Assembly: GCA_030704615.1 (NCBI GenBank)
Contig: CM060732.1
Coordinates: 29,679,053-29,743,052, forward strand
Source of the DNA: Takakia lepidozioides
Taxonomy: Eukaryota > Streptophyta > Takakiopsida > Takakiales > Takakiaceae
Length of the DNA stretch: 64,000 nt
Direction: 5' to 3'
Shown here: piece by piece, positions 33,030 through 44,384 of the stretch
How the letters are laid out: the number at the start of each line of letters is the position of its first letter
Numbering within the stretch: the stretch's first letter is position 1
Notes under the pieces: generated by a model
What the model saw: the letters and a program-made list of their open reading frames with translations, nothing else
The model's database searches: none
What the model was told of the DNA's origin: nothing
Position numbers and translations under genes: made by a program

Positions 33030-35658
33030 TTATTCAATGAAACGATCCTTGAATCGCATGTCTGACGTCCGACATGCACTAGTTTGTCCAAACATTGAGT
33101 ACCGGTTGTCTGCCACTCTTTCATAAACAAAGTCCCTGAAGAATCTGCAAGACAAAGATTGTAGCTATTGAGAGGAAGACGGACAGGCCTGGAGATAACC
33201 ATGGACACAACCCAATAAGAAAATGAGGATAGTTATACATCTTATACTTACAAGGGGAAAAGAAGAGCGAGACTGGCAAGGGCAGGCAAGAAAGCCTGGA
33301 GATTATTTTGGCCAGTCCGCGATGCCCTCTGACTTTATGTACGCCCTGCTCAACCAAGCATAGCACACTTGAGATAAACTGCCAAATTTGAAAGACAATG
33401 CTATTGGCAGTAAATCAGCTAGGGGAAAGTCTCTTCAGTCCATTGGAACTTCCTCCCCCCTGAGCTCGTCAAGGGACAAACACTGTAGGGCATTCAGCAT
33501 GAGATTGTCAAAAGGCTCATCACAATCCAACAACAAAAGGACCAAAGAAAGAAAGACAATGTCTCCCCACTTATGAGTGAAATATGTCCACTGCCAGTCT
33601 TTTCTCACCCTTTGAAAACAGGGCCTCAGCTTTGTTATTCTCACATCATATTGCCCATAGTCTGGCACATGGGTTTCTTTTTCCAGGACTGGGTTAACTT
33701 ATCATACACAGGAAGCTAGCTTACTCTTAGTCTGAACTTCATCCTAGAGCCCAGCCCCAGCCTCACTTAGGTAGTCCTTCGGGTAGATTGTACTCATAAG
33801 ACGTTGTTTGCCGTAGCCTTGTGGCCATTGACCCCGCGCCCAGTTTGAGCGGGAACAAAAGGTCCTTCGGGTAGAGAGAGAGAGAATGTACTCACACACA
33901 GAGAGAGGAAGGGGGGGGGGGAAACTGTACCCATCTTTTTCAACGAGGACCAAACTGGAGATGTCAGTAGGAGACCGGCCTGATCGTAGTAGCAGTGCTT
34001 TCCCAGCTTCGCTTTGCAGCGCAGCAAATCGCAGCCGCCTACGGTTAAGATCAATGACAGAATAAAATGCAAAAAGGGCCATAATGAATAAACTACTTGT
34101 CCTTCAATTACTGCAGAACAGTTATATGTTATAGAGAAAATGCAGTGCCAAAGTGAATGTAACTTAGCCAGAAAAATCCAAGGGCATTGTGAAGCACGAG
34201 GCACGAGAATCACCCAATACGATCGTTGTCTAAGACGAAGTTGACACCCCCATTGCACATATTACATACTCCTGCCATGTACCAGAATCCTTGTTAGTGA
34301 GTGTCACTTTCTTGTGTTGTGAACTTTTTCAGTTTTCCCCACAACCAATTATAGTATCTCCTGCCTCTATGTATGCTTGAAAAAATATACCCGTCAAGGC
34401 CCTAAGGAGACTTGTGTAACTAAACACAGACTTCAAATAACCAAAAGGTCCCCAGAAGTTGCCAGCATGGAATTCCAATTAGTGAGAACAAAATGTAGAT
34501 CTCCTGTATCCGCGCTAGATCTCTGACCAAGCTTCATGTGTAGTGCTGCTGGGAATCCCTGCACTAAACACTTGAGGTGGCAGCTGCAGTGAAAACTTCA
34601 TACACCAAGCTAAGAAAGTCCTAGGGCATGAAAATGATGTTAATCAACAGGTCAGAACATCCAGGTCTGTAAAACCCAACTGCATAACAGCACAAACACA
34701 CATGAACGGCCAGCAAGCTTCAATCCAAATCATAAACACTGGAATTATAAACAGGCCACTCCTCTTGAGCGGCACGCAAGATCCTAAAGTTATCATGACC
34801 TCAGTTGATCACTAAAAATAGAGATGAGACCGACATCTACGATTTCATTGTTGTAAAAGGCCATCTAAAGGTTATGCGTGGAACTCGAATCTAACTCCAT
34901 GACATCAACTTAGTGGGCACTAGCTAAATGCAGCCTATTCCACAGCAAAAGTGCCCCATCAGAAGCAATTCAAGCATGTTCATGAACGGTATGGGTGGCA
35001 CACTGATTGACAGTCCCTATGAAAACCCACAGGTCGATGCCTTAGTGCTCCGGCACGACGGTCGACAATCCAATTGAGTGTTTATTTACGGGGTATTTAT
35101 CTCCGCATGAGTTTGAATCCAGTACCAATGTACTCATAAGATGGTTGTTTGCCGTAGCCTCGTACCAGAGAGAGAGAGAGAGAGAGAGAGCGTGTAAATG
35201 AAACTACCCTACCCTAATTTTACAGTACAGCCTGACAATTGGAATGAAGAAGTAAGTTCCAAATTCCTGCCTGAGATAATACATACAAGTGGGAACTCAC
35301 AAAATTGATAGTTCCTGTAGTGAGAATTGCACGCAAAATCGAACTTTCTCTTACCATCAAACAAAACAATGGGTCTTAAATCTGTTTCGAAGTACGCATC
35401 CGCCTTCTTGATCAGTTCTTTATTAGTCAAGATGGCAGCGCTACCAGCAACCTCCGCAGCTGCCCGGATGCGCAAGGCCTTCACTGCACGCCTTCCATGG
35501 CTTGGGATATGAGAGTACGTTTTGGCGGATCTAGTCGAATTCGGGAATAGCCGAGGAGGATTGCAGGATGTTCGCGTCGGAGGGTCGGATGAGATTACGA
35601 GTGCGTTCAAAGCTGCTGGTGGGGATTGTACTAGTCCAAGCCCACAGCTCGTAGTCAT
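33030..35658 (-). CDS. DCC-family (DUF393) thiol-disulfide oxidoreductase-like, plastid, 5 exons
   Basis: Exons on the minus strand: 35658-35355, 34271-34214, 34038-33931, 33345-33252 and 33144-33030. Start MTTSCGLGLVQSPPAALNAL leads a Ser/Arg-rich transit-peptide-like region of about 75 residues. The core reads LRPIVLFDG|VCNMCNGGVNFVLDNDRIG, giving the CxxC of the DCC signature (D-G-x-C-x-x-C). Next is LRFAALQSEAGKALLLRSGR, then DISSLVLVEKDG, AYIKSEG, and the C-terminus RFFRDFVYERVADNRYSMFG. Exon 4 needs removal of one base in an A4 run near 33305-33309 to read LQAFLPALASLALLFPL; otherwise it is out of frame. Intron 3 carries a 74-bp LINE 3' end. Plant relatives are plastid proteins; the substrate is unknown. 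Confidence 0.87.
33774..33875 (-). mobile_element. 74-bp LINE 3' end with 14-bp target duplication
   Basis: 33788-33861 matches the 3' terminus of the LINE at 59489. It is bounded by GTCCTTCGGGTAGA at 33774-33787 and again at 33862-33875, a perfect 14-bp target-site duplication. The insert is therefore complete as inserted: an extreme 5'-truncated LINE copy in an intron of the DCC gene, ending GAGTACAA without a poly(A) tail. Confidence 0.9.
35122..35167 (-). mobile_element. Very short LINE 3' end fragment
   Basis: 35128-35161 reads, on the minus strand, GAGGCTACGGCAAACAAC, two changed bases, then CTTATGAGTACAT: the same LINE terminus, cut to about 34 bp. GTACCA lies on both sides (35122-35127 and 35162-35167), a possible short target duplication. 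A (GA)n tract follows to 35190. It lies in intron 1 of the DCC gene. Confidence 0.65.
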
Positions 35659-37566
35659 GGCTGAAATGTGCGCACTTGTTTTCCGGGGGTGGGGGGGGGG
35701 GGGGTGGGTAGCGCAGTCCGAAGAGAGAAAGACAGAGAGGGCTTGAAACCGAAGATCGAAGTTGGGATGGAAAAACAGAAATATAGAATGGAAGTGAAAT
35801 CTGTACGTGCGAAATAACTGACTGGACCGGAGGACCTCGCAATCCAATGAAAGGTAAACCGGCTGAACAAAATAAGGTTGAAAGTCTGGAAGATTCGAAT
35901 GAGCTCAGCTGAACACGATGATTCTCTTGCACTGCAATTACACCAGACTACAGAATATGGAAATGAAAGGAAACGGCGTAGAGGAAGATGATGAATCTCA
36001 ATGAACCTTGAACAGAATCACACCCCACAATGATTTCAAAGAGAAAGAAGAAACTCGATTTAAACTGCAGAGACTCTTCTCCGAATCCCTTTGCCTCTGT
36101 GAAATCATGGGGTAGCTACGTGGCCGCATTCCAAACTTCACAATTTTGCTTGGGAACTGTCCCCAACAATTTTCATGCCTGAATCTTGGACGCATGCTAA
36201 CACTTAAGACGCATCTCTGTGAATGCCCTGGCCAGGCTCTCGCGGGATGTCACAGAATGCGTAACGCCCTATGGGGACTTGCCTCGAATCTTCACCTGGA
36301 TAAGCAGCACACTAAAAAATTTCTGGTACGTGCTTTACGTGCCTAACCACGCACTTGAGAACCCAATTCAACCACTGCTTTTGACATGTCAGTTTGAAGT
36401 CAAGAGTCCCCCAGAGCTATGGGTTCTACCTTCCCATAATCTTTTTCACTTGGCCTCTCAATCGCACCATACTGTAAACTGGCCCCAGTGAAGGTTGTTT
36501 GAGTTATGTGCATTTGCACCCTTGGGATGTGCTGAGTGCACAATTCATCAATGACGTGCAAAATGCTTGACGAGTTTCCAACCCAAAGAACACACACAAC
36601 CACATCCATACATTTCCTGCAAACATACATATCAATGTGAAGGCCAGTTAACTCTGCACTCACATTTGAAAGTTGTCCAAAGATAATATGAGATCACCAC
36701 ATCCAAGGATAAGTTAGAGGTGAGGTTAATATCTGGTAGTTCAAAGAGCATACAACTCTGTGCACAGCTCATCTGATGATGCTCAAAGTAAAGAAGAGGT
36801 TCCAAAGTGAAAACAAACCCACCATCACAGAATATTAAGGGAAGTTACACTGAAGAAAAAATTAGAAGGAAGGAAGCAACAAGGAGGGGCTTAATACTTA
36901 GAGCGAATACAAAAGAAAACTGAACAAATCAACTGAATCCTCTAGATCAGTGACCAACCGTTATAGCTCCCCTTGAGTTCATCAGCTCCCAACAGAGGTC
37001 AGACTGTTAAATTGCGTCAACAAGGGAACACCTAACCAAGACAGCTATTTATAATTCAAATCATGCAAAACTCCAGACTTCACACAGGAGAGAGGGAGAG
37101 AGAGAACCTAATTAATGTGAGTGGGCTGAAGAAAGCTCCCCACTTAACCTCCCACAAACTGTGTTTACACTGACTGCAAATAATCTGCTTGTCTCCACCA
37201 GGATATGATTCCTCCTTTAAAACTGCTGCTCTTAATCACGTCTAGAAATTACCAACAAGGCCAAAAATATCATGACTCTTGCTGATAGAATGAAGTGCCC
37301 TAAGTTTTTCCTTTTGAGAGAGAAGGAAATTTCTGTATAAACTTCAGTATATCAATGACATGATGGTTGTAAATGGGTGGGGAATCCCAACAGTGAGCTC
37401 ATAGATCTTACTGTGAAAGCGTCATCTCACTTGGAGATAGTAGTGACTGTCACAAATCCTCTGCAAAGGTTGAAAAACTTGCAATGACCCAGAAAGCGCT
37501 GCAGCAGCGGTTAGGGGTTAAACAAACAAAGGGCTACATGGCAATGTGCAACAGCGAACTAAACTA
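35659..37566. other. Intergenic: upstream of DCC gene, downstream of ALBA gene
   Basis: No gene recognised. It contains a G-run broken by single T bases at about 35687-35706, a GA-rich tract at 37084-37106, and otherwise unstructured AT-rich sequence. The left end is the presumed promoter of the DCC gene, the right end the 3' region of the ALBA gene. Confidence 0.45.
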
Positions 37567-39602
37567 TTAATCCAATGGCGAATCACCCATCCCATTCTCC
37601 TCAACGGCTGCCGCCATAAGCTCATCAAACTGATCCGACTTACTAAGGACAATCTCCATCTGCACCCACCAAAAAGAAACCACTTTCTGTTATGTTTTCT
37701 GCCTCATTCCTGTAGGCAGGTAATCTCTGCAACCCTAACCCTAAGGGATGGTATCCATTACAAAACGCAGCCAGGGCAAGTAAACCCCAAAAGTCTCCAA
37801 AGTGGATTTTCGAGACCTACCGGGAATTCTTAGAAGACTTGAACTCATTTCGCCTTTCACATCTAAGAAAGACCAATTCTCTGCTCTTGGAAGTTGGAAC
37901 TTGAGCATAACAGTGGTTTGAGATGTTTTTTGCTTTCTCATATACGATTGCTTGCTAAATTAGGTATTTCTACTCGAACCTCACCTCTTTCTTCACTTAC
38001 TATTTCATGACTTCAGCAAATGATGCTAAATTATTCTGCATTTATTTCTTGATAATCATTAAATGTTTGATGCCCGTAAAAACCCAAAATGAAACCATCA
38101 TCTTCATGAACCTTTTCCATTTGAAGCCAATTCTACATTGGAAAGAATAAACCATAGATGCTGTTTTTGCAGCAGGATGGAAACAGACCTTTGCTTTTTG
38201 AACTGGGCCCCCTCTTGATTCATCCCCCATATCGATCGTTGAAGTGCAAATCTCTGCATTCGCAAAAGTATTAGGCATTATCATGAATCCAATTCCCTTC
38301 ACCACCATCCTTCTACAATAAAGCGGATGCGTGAGTAGGAGGAGAACTGAGAGAGGGAGAAGACGTAGAAGAGAGCAAAGTAGAAATGGCGGAAGAACAA
38401 GATGCACAGTAGTGGACAAAGTTGAAGAAGAAATAATGAAGGCCAACAGTGCAACTTACTCTTCTCAATGGCCAGCCCGTTGTTCTTCAGAATCTCCACC
38501 ACAGTCACCACTGTGGCAATGGCTGCCTTGTGCACAGATCATGCACATAATTCCAAGTGAGTCCTTTTGCTTGACAAGTTCACCTCTGTCTCACTCAATC
38601 AAGTTCTATGTTGTACCCCTTTTAGGTAAACACTGATGGACTAAGTAAAAGCACACATTGCCAACCAACTAAGGCCAAGCTTGGTTCCTACATACCACAT
38701 TCCATCTGCAGTGGATCCTGAAGAAGGACAAGAAGAAGAGACTGAAGGAAGGAAAGTACGAAGAAGGAAAGAGGGAGAAGAAAAAACTATGGACCCTATA
38801 AACTTGAGAAGAACAGTTGGCATATGCAGCCCCTGAGCTTTTTGGCTCGCATTGTTGGTGTTGTTGCTGGGTTGGGGGGAAGACTTCGGTTCTCTACTGT
38901 TTCTTTGGCCTCTTTTGGCAAGTGAAGTGTGTTCTTCCTTCCAAAAACTAAACTAAAACAACTTGTGAAGAACTCACCCATTCCGAGTGCAGAGAGCTCC
39001 ACCTCATCGTACTGCTGCATAAATCTCTGGCACCTCAAAACACCCATTTCGTCTCATTACAAGAAAGAAACATGTGGCTCGTTCTTCTCAAAAGGACGAA
39101 AAAAGACCTAAAATATCAGAGATTCTTGGCTCCCTTGGGATGAGAACTCTCTCTGTGTCTCTCTCACACACACAGATACGGGAGATCATCAAAACCTGCA
39201 GGGCAGATCGTATAATCAAGCAGTGACATCGTCTGCACTGCCGTACCTCCAGCATTTACCCAAAAGATCTCACTCCCATTCTACGTGAAAACAAATGTTT
39301 GGAGCATACACGTTTGAGCATCCTTAACGAGAAACTGAAAGTCCCTCAATCTGAAGTCCTGCCTGATAAGAAGGAGCAGGAGGAGAAGGAAATAAGGAGG
39401 AAGAAAGAAGAGTGAAAAGAATAAATAGAAGAACATCATTCGGCAACTAATTTCCTTTTCAAAAGTCAAAACACCACCCTAATGGGGACTGTAGTACCTT
39501 TGCAAGATTGACGTAGAAGAATAGAGGCTTCTTAGTATTGGAGACCTGGATCCTGTTCTTCTTGGGGCCTCCATCAACGTGATCACCATTGCTCTGCTCC
39601 AT
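37567..39602 (-). CDS. ALBA-family DNA/RNA-binding protein, 5 exons
   Basis: Small nucleic-acid-binding protein of the Alba superfamily. Plant members bind R-loops and mRNA. Exons on the minus strand: 39602-39498, 39026-38978, 38522-38460, 38253-38189 and 37659-37567. The joined frame is 124 codons plus stop and intact. Domains in order: MEQSNGDHVDGGPKKNRIQV, STRAND/LOOP TKKPLFFYVNLAK, RFMQQYDEVELSALGMA, IATVVTVVEILKNNGLAIEK, DESRGGPVQKAK and a C-terminal EIVLSKSDQFDELMAAAVEE. The first exon's NLAK followed by a basic residue and the SALGMAI turn are the conserved nucleic-acid-binding parts. All introns are GT-AG. It belongs to the short plant class (about 120-130 residues), without the RGG tail of the long class. 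Confidence 0.94.
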
Positions 39603-42265
39603 TGAGCTCTGGTGGGCGATGGTGTGCGAGAGCTTTGCAAGAGTTCCACGGACGCAAACCGCACAGGCCGCTGATGCCAACCGTCACGTCACCCTCTCGT
39701 TGCCTCCCAGGGATGTTCTACTTGAAATTGTCGTTCCTCTGTGGCAGATTCTCTGTGGAATTGGCGCTACTCCGGAGATGGATATCATAGGTGCTCTCTT
39801 GCCATGCATGTTGAGCACATTCTACCTAGATATCATAATGGAACCTTCTTTCTGCCACGCCCGAGAGGCACGTTCTATGTGGAGTTGTCGTCCTTATGTT
39901 AGCGAGTGGCCGAGGCGGCGCACTGGCCTGCAGATTGCAGCTCTCTCTACCTAGCCTAGTGTGTGGGTGCATCCCAACAACTCGTAACAACTCGTAATTT
40001 GCTTTGGCTCCAAATTCTGGCCTTTACCGGGGGTCAGATTATATCCCGTTAAGGTCTGGGGTGGCATCTGCGGAGGATTCTCAGGCCGGGGATGCAGAAT
40101 GGATTCCAGATGACAGACTCGCCACTCTGTATTCATGGCTTCCAAAAAGAGAAGCCAAGTAATTAGTTAGATGAGGCCCTGGAGTTGAATGCCAGGGGCC
40201 AGCGTGGACCCCCCCTCCCCACCCCCACTCAATCGCCCGCACACTGCGCGGCACGCCCTCCCGTGCCTCATGTTCCCGCTGCGGGGACATGACACATGCC
40301 CTCTCCATCATCCTCGTCCCGCCTCCCATCCTCCTCTCATGCATGGCATCGTCCCCATCCCCCTATGCATGCCTTCATCCTCCCCATGCATGCCATTGCA
40401 TTCCAAGCCTACATGGTATCCCAAGCATACATCATGCCCTCTTTTCTAAATAATCCTGACATCTATTCAAAGTTTCAAATGGCAAATCTGAAGAAAAGAA
40501 TGGTCGACGTTGGGATGTATGCCACGCTGTCACATACACTGCCACCCCGATCGAGGGTTTTGCTCCCCCCATCGTGCATTTCCTCGTACAACGGTTCTCT
40601 CCATGCTCTCTCCATGCTCTCCATGCCCAGGATCTCCCAGCAGGATAAAAGAGTGCGAGGTTCGTGTGGGGATAGCAAAAGAAGACATCAGCAAACTCAG
40701 AAAAACCTTGTTTGTGAAAGCATGGCTGGAGTGGTTGAACATGGCAATCTTTTGCCCCACCTTCTTTGTAAACTGCAAAGTCATGAGCTACAGACACTGG
40801 TACTTTCACACATGCTTCTCTGGATTTTCATTGTTCTCTTCCTCCAAGTTATACTTTGTTGGTGAGTGAGTTCTGCAATGAACATCTGAAACCCTCACAT
40901 CTCTGCCACATTCATTTCTTTGTTGTGTTCATGTACTTTCACACACCATGACGTGCAATGGAGGTCCCAATGGCATGGACAGATACCTGATGAGAACACA
41001 GCTGAAAATTGCATATATCCCTTGGAATCGGGTGGCCAACTTCATTGTTGGTGAATCCTCCCCGAAGGAGGCCCCATGCACCTTCCTCAGTCATCGACAG
41101 AAAGGCATCTCTGTTGGGAGTCTTTAGGGACCACGCATCAATAGTGCCATGAACATTACAAGGTATGAATTCCTGTTGAGTATGCCATGATTCATGAAAA
41201 CGAAATGAATGCTTTAGACTGTAAAGGTTCTGTCCAATCCCACTAGCCATACACTTATGCTTTTCATTAGAGCTGTTCTAAAAGGCCACTCATGTTTTTG
41301 GCGTAGGTATCACCGCGCCTATGGCCTAGAAGACAATACCGTAAACATTGTGGAGGTAACAGAGGCTATGCATGCCAAGAAATGGCGTGCAGGTCCACCC
41401 ACGAAAAGGGGGAAAAGTGGGGAAGTGGGGCCAGCATCCACAAGAGAAAAACCCAAACAAATAAGGACTACAAACAACAAAACATGACAAGGCATCAAAA
41501 GAGATGCATGTACCGATTTGTTGTCAAACAATGCTACTTGGACCCTGTTAATATGACAAAGATAGTTTATAATGAGAAACAGCATGTAAATCATGTAAAT
41601 TTGCCCACATTTTTTGGGGTGCGATTGTGGATCGTCACTCCGCATATAAGATACCGACTTTGCATGTTGCATTATGGAAATCCTAATGGGTCAGACCGGA
41701 CTTACATCGTTCTTCATTGTGAACGTCATTGCTCAAGTTTGTTTTATGAACATCTCAAACTTGAAGGACTTGTTGAGCACCTCCATGATTGCAGTGTGTT
41801 ACACTCCTCGCTGTCCTTATTTCTGAAGCATCTATGCGGTATATATGTTTCATTCATTGAATTATTTCATAGTGTTTGCTATGGTACATGTCTTTCCTTA
41901 TGTTCCATTCATAATTACACAATGGTCGTTGGCTTGTAGGTGCTGAGGGAATGCATATTAGTTGACGTGGTTGACATATTCCACGTAAACCTGAGGGAAG
42001 ACATTTGTAGATGTTCACTCATATGCAGTCTGTGCTTGTGACCGGGAGTTTTTGAGAGGATATTAGCATTTGGTTTTGCTTATTTTTCATGCGAACAACA
42101 GAAAGAGAAGGTTCCATTGCTCAGCAGGAACTTTTTGTTCTCTCATTTTTTAAATTTGTGTTTGTAACTGATGGGTTTGGGGTTTAGCTATCTTGATGGT
42201 GGGGGAATTGCATAATTGATTTGCCATTCTACCGAGCGTTTAGCGCATCCCGAGCTCCATCACTT
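39603..42265. other. Intergenic with C-rich CATGC repeats, no confirmed gene
   Basis: The first few hundred bases are the presumed ALBA promoter. At 40190-40420 a C-rich block has repeated CCATGCATGCC and CCTCATCC-type words. A plus-strand frame of 185 codons (41382-41939) has no recognisable domain or usable context and is not called. The right end abuts the LTR at 42266. Confidence 0.4.
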
Positions 42266-42737
42266 TGTTATGCGCATACATATCGCTACACAACTACATC
42301 GCTGTCCACAACCACACAACACATATGTACATCACACACTAGTCTATCACAAGGCTGCCACTAGGCAACAACTAGCCCAGCACTAGTCTGGCATAGCCAC
42401 TAGTCCACCACAATGATAAATGAATAATAAAGAAGAAGAATACAAGAATACAAGCTCTCTCGAGCTCACAAGCTTTGCACATGAAATCAACACTCATATA
42501 AAGTCAAGCTAAGTACACCCCGTGCTATGGGGAATCTATATTACAGCGCCATAGCTAGATGCGGTGAGGTTCAACTCGAGAAAGATGAACCCACCGCGCT
42601 TGCCGTGGAGATAACCACGCCAAGTGCCTAAACATACCTTGGCCCCTAGATTGACATTTGGGCCAATCCCAAATATCAATATATCAAAATCAATTATTTC
42701 CTAGCTAGTTTTACACTAGTGGTAAAATAACTTGACA
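42266..42737 (-). repeat. LTR of the outer gypsy element
   Basis: 472 bp with TG...CA termini on the minus strand. It shares CCCCATAGC..GGGGTG, TCTCGAGTTGA-CCT and GATTTCATGT words in the same order with the start of the inner element (44014-44369), so both are LTRs of one family. Its last 150 bp are repeated just upstream at 42738-42887. Confidence 0.7.
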
Positions 42738-43109
42738 GTTGTCGTGCGTATACATATCACTATACAACTACATCGATGTCCACAACCACACAACACACAT
42801 GCACATCACTCACTAGTCTATCACAAGGCTGTCACAAGGCAACAACTAGTCCAGCACTAGTCTGGCATAACCACTAGTCCACCATAATCGCCTCCCTAGC
42901 TGGTGTTAGATCCCTCTAATTCCAGGTAGCCACAAGATGTGATAGTGACCGTAGCCTCACTAAGTCCTCCACAACTGTCACTACTATACTCAAACTCGAT
43001 AGATTAAGAGGTCGGATACAAGAGTAGCCCCATCGTTAGTCGTCATCTTGTAACCTTTGAACTTGAGCCTAGGGTCTCGTGTATTGACTCCTATGAGCTT
43101 GGTCGCCCA

Positions 43110-44006
43110 TGTCTTGTTAGCTGCCACTGGTCATATCCACTACCATTATCCCAAGCAATGTGGATATAACTAATCTCCATCAAGAACCTTATCAAGAAGT
43201 GGTGTCAAGCATCCCATGTGTCAACCTCTTGAACATCAGTCACATACCAACATAGTGGCTGTCCATTTGGCAGACCCACACAACATACACCTCAAACCTG
43301 AAGGTACCACTACCAAATTTGGGTCAATCTTGCTATCGACATTGGGAAGGTGACATGGTGCACAATCACGCACATTATCCTTCCAAGTCATGTCATCCCG
43401 ACCCTCCAAAATCATGACTCCTGAGGGCAACACATCTCGAACCCTCAGAATAACACCCCATGTAGCCGCAAATAAACATAGTCCCCAGGGTGGAACCTCC
43501 CAATATCCTCCACCACGTATAGTGACATACCTCAATGTATCACGGTGTTATGCAATAGCAAGGTTCTCAAAAGCCATAGGCATGATTTTATTGAATAACT
43601 CTACACGCTGATCACATGCACGTACCCACACGTCCGAATTGTCAAGGTTAAGGACTTGAGCAGTGTCCCTACGAGTGGCTGTAGGCAAATTTGGCTTTCG
43701 GCCAAAGAGAAAGAAATATGGTGAGAATGACGTAAGTGATGCTTGCTTGCTATCTATCAAGGTTTTATCACACAAAGCCTGAAACCCCCCCAAGAACTCT
43801 CTCCCTTGGTCCGTGAGTACCTCAGCTGAAGCATCGAATCCGCTAAGCACACGATCCAAGAATGCATACGCAGCCCCTCACTAGCCTGAGTCAGGCAATG
43901 GAACCAACTCAATCCACTTGGAGAAGTGTTCCACCATCACCAACACATATTTGTGGTGGCGCATCGTCAATGACAACGGTCCTGCGAAGTCAAAACTCCA
44001 CCTGTA
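43110..44006 (-). pseudogene. Gypsy integrase C-terminus and PHD finger, decayed
   Basis: Contains MVEHFSKWIELVPLP, AEVLTDQGREFLGGFQALCD with the second catalytic Asp, then a deletion removing the DDE glutamate region. It resumes at SFSPYFFLFGRKPNLP and continues through CHLPNVDSKIDPNLVVV to CMLCGSAKWTATMLVCD. Downstream, in shifted frames, HMGCLTPLLDKVLDGD and a final Cys pair complete a PHD finger at about 43130-43275. Several stops and frameshifts are present. Confidence 0.85.
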
Positions 44007-44013
44007 GCCCAAC

Positions 44014-44384
44014 TGTCAAGTTAAATAAGCACAGTGTGAAACTAACTAGAATAAAGCTAGTTATTTATATTTAACACTTGGATTTAGGTCAAGTGTTAAA
44101 TCAGGTGTCAAGTTTATTTTGACACCTGAACCGTCTTATCTTCTCAAGAGCATCAGTCGCGCAGCTCATCTCTCTCGAGTTGAGCCTGCACGACCGAGCT
44201 CCTGCATCGTTTAGGACTGAGTGTGCTTATGATGGGAGTATAGGTTGTTGTGGGGTGGAGTCCCCATAGCTTGGGGTGCCCCTGACTCGACTTCTGTTTT
44301 AACGAGTGATAGCGATGGATTTCATGTTGTTTCTGGTGTGAACAGTGTGTCTCTTAGCTTGTTCTATCACTCGAGAGAGATGAG
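44014..44384 (+). repeat. 5' LTR segment with consecutive hairpins
   Basis: Starts TGTCAAGTTAAATAAGC. Three perfect hairpins follow one another: AACTAG/CTAGTT (44044-44062), TTTAACACTTG/CAAGTGTTAAA (44070-44100, 9-base loop) and TCAGGTGTCAA/TTGACACCTGA (44101-44129, 7-base loop). Further inverted pairs are CTCATCTCTCTCGAG (44165-44179) with its complement at 44370-44384, and CGAGTGATAG (44303-44312) with its complement at 44364-44373. Positions 44316-44369 are identical to 55311-55364 near the 3' end, as expected of paired LTRs. Confidence 0.7.

Larger units (their letters stand above)
42266..44013 (-). mobile_element. Older Ty3/gypsy element, 3' part (outer element)
   Basis: Minus-strand element with integrase core, GPY-like region, PHD finger, a polypurine tract (GCTAGGGAGGCGA, 42888-42900) and an LTR (42266-42737, TGTCAAG...GCATAACA). 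Its integrase starts at GYRWSFDFAGP (44006), exactly where the piece at 55452-56020 stops (PTPRLHHLPII). The two pieces are one element split by the 11.4-kb insertion at 44014-55451. A 150-bp unit lies between polypurine tract and LTR (42738-42887) and again as the end of the LTR (about 42266-42412). Confidence 0.85.

Noticed and set aside
32636-33040. 134-codon plus-strand open frame
   Set aside because: It overlaps the last exon of the DCC gene on the other strand, has no recognisable domain and no splice or codon context supporting it.
34870-35120. Search for tRNA or rRNA genes and CRISPR-like arrays
   Set aside because: Only weak B-box-like words were found; no cloverleaf, rRNA or spaced repeat array is supported anywhere in the window.
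35036-35130. Possible tRNA-like A and B boxes next to the short LINE end
   Set aside because: Box spacing and sequence are poor and there is no clean target duplication around them.
41382-41939. 185-codon plus-strand open frame
   Set aside because: No domain, repeat or family resemblance could be seen and no neighbouring exon supports it; left as unassigned.
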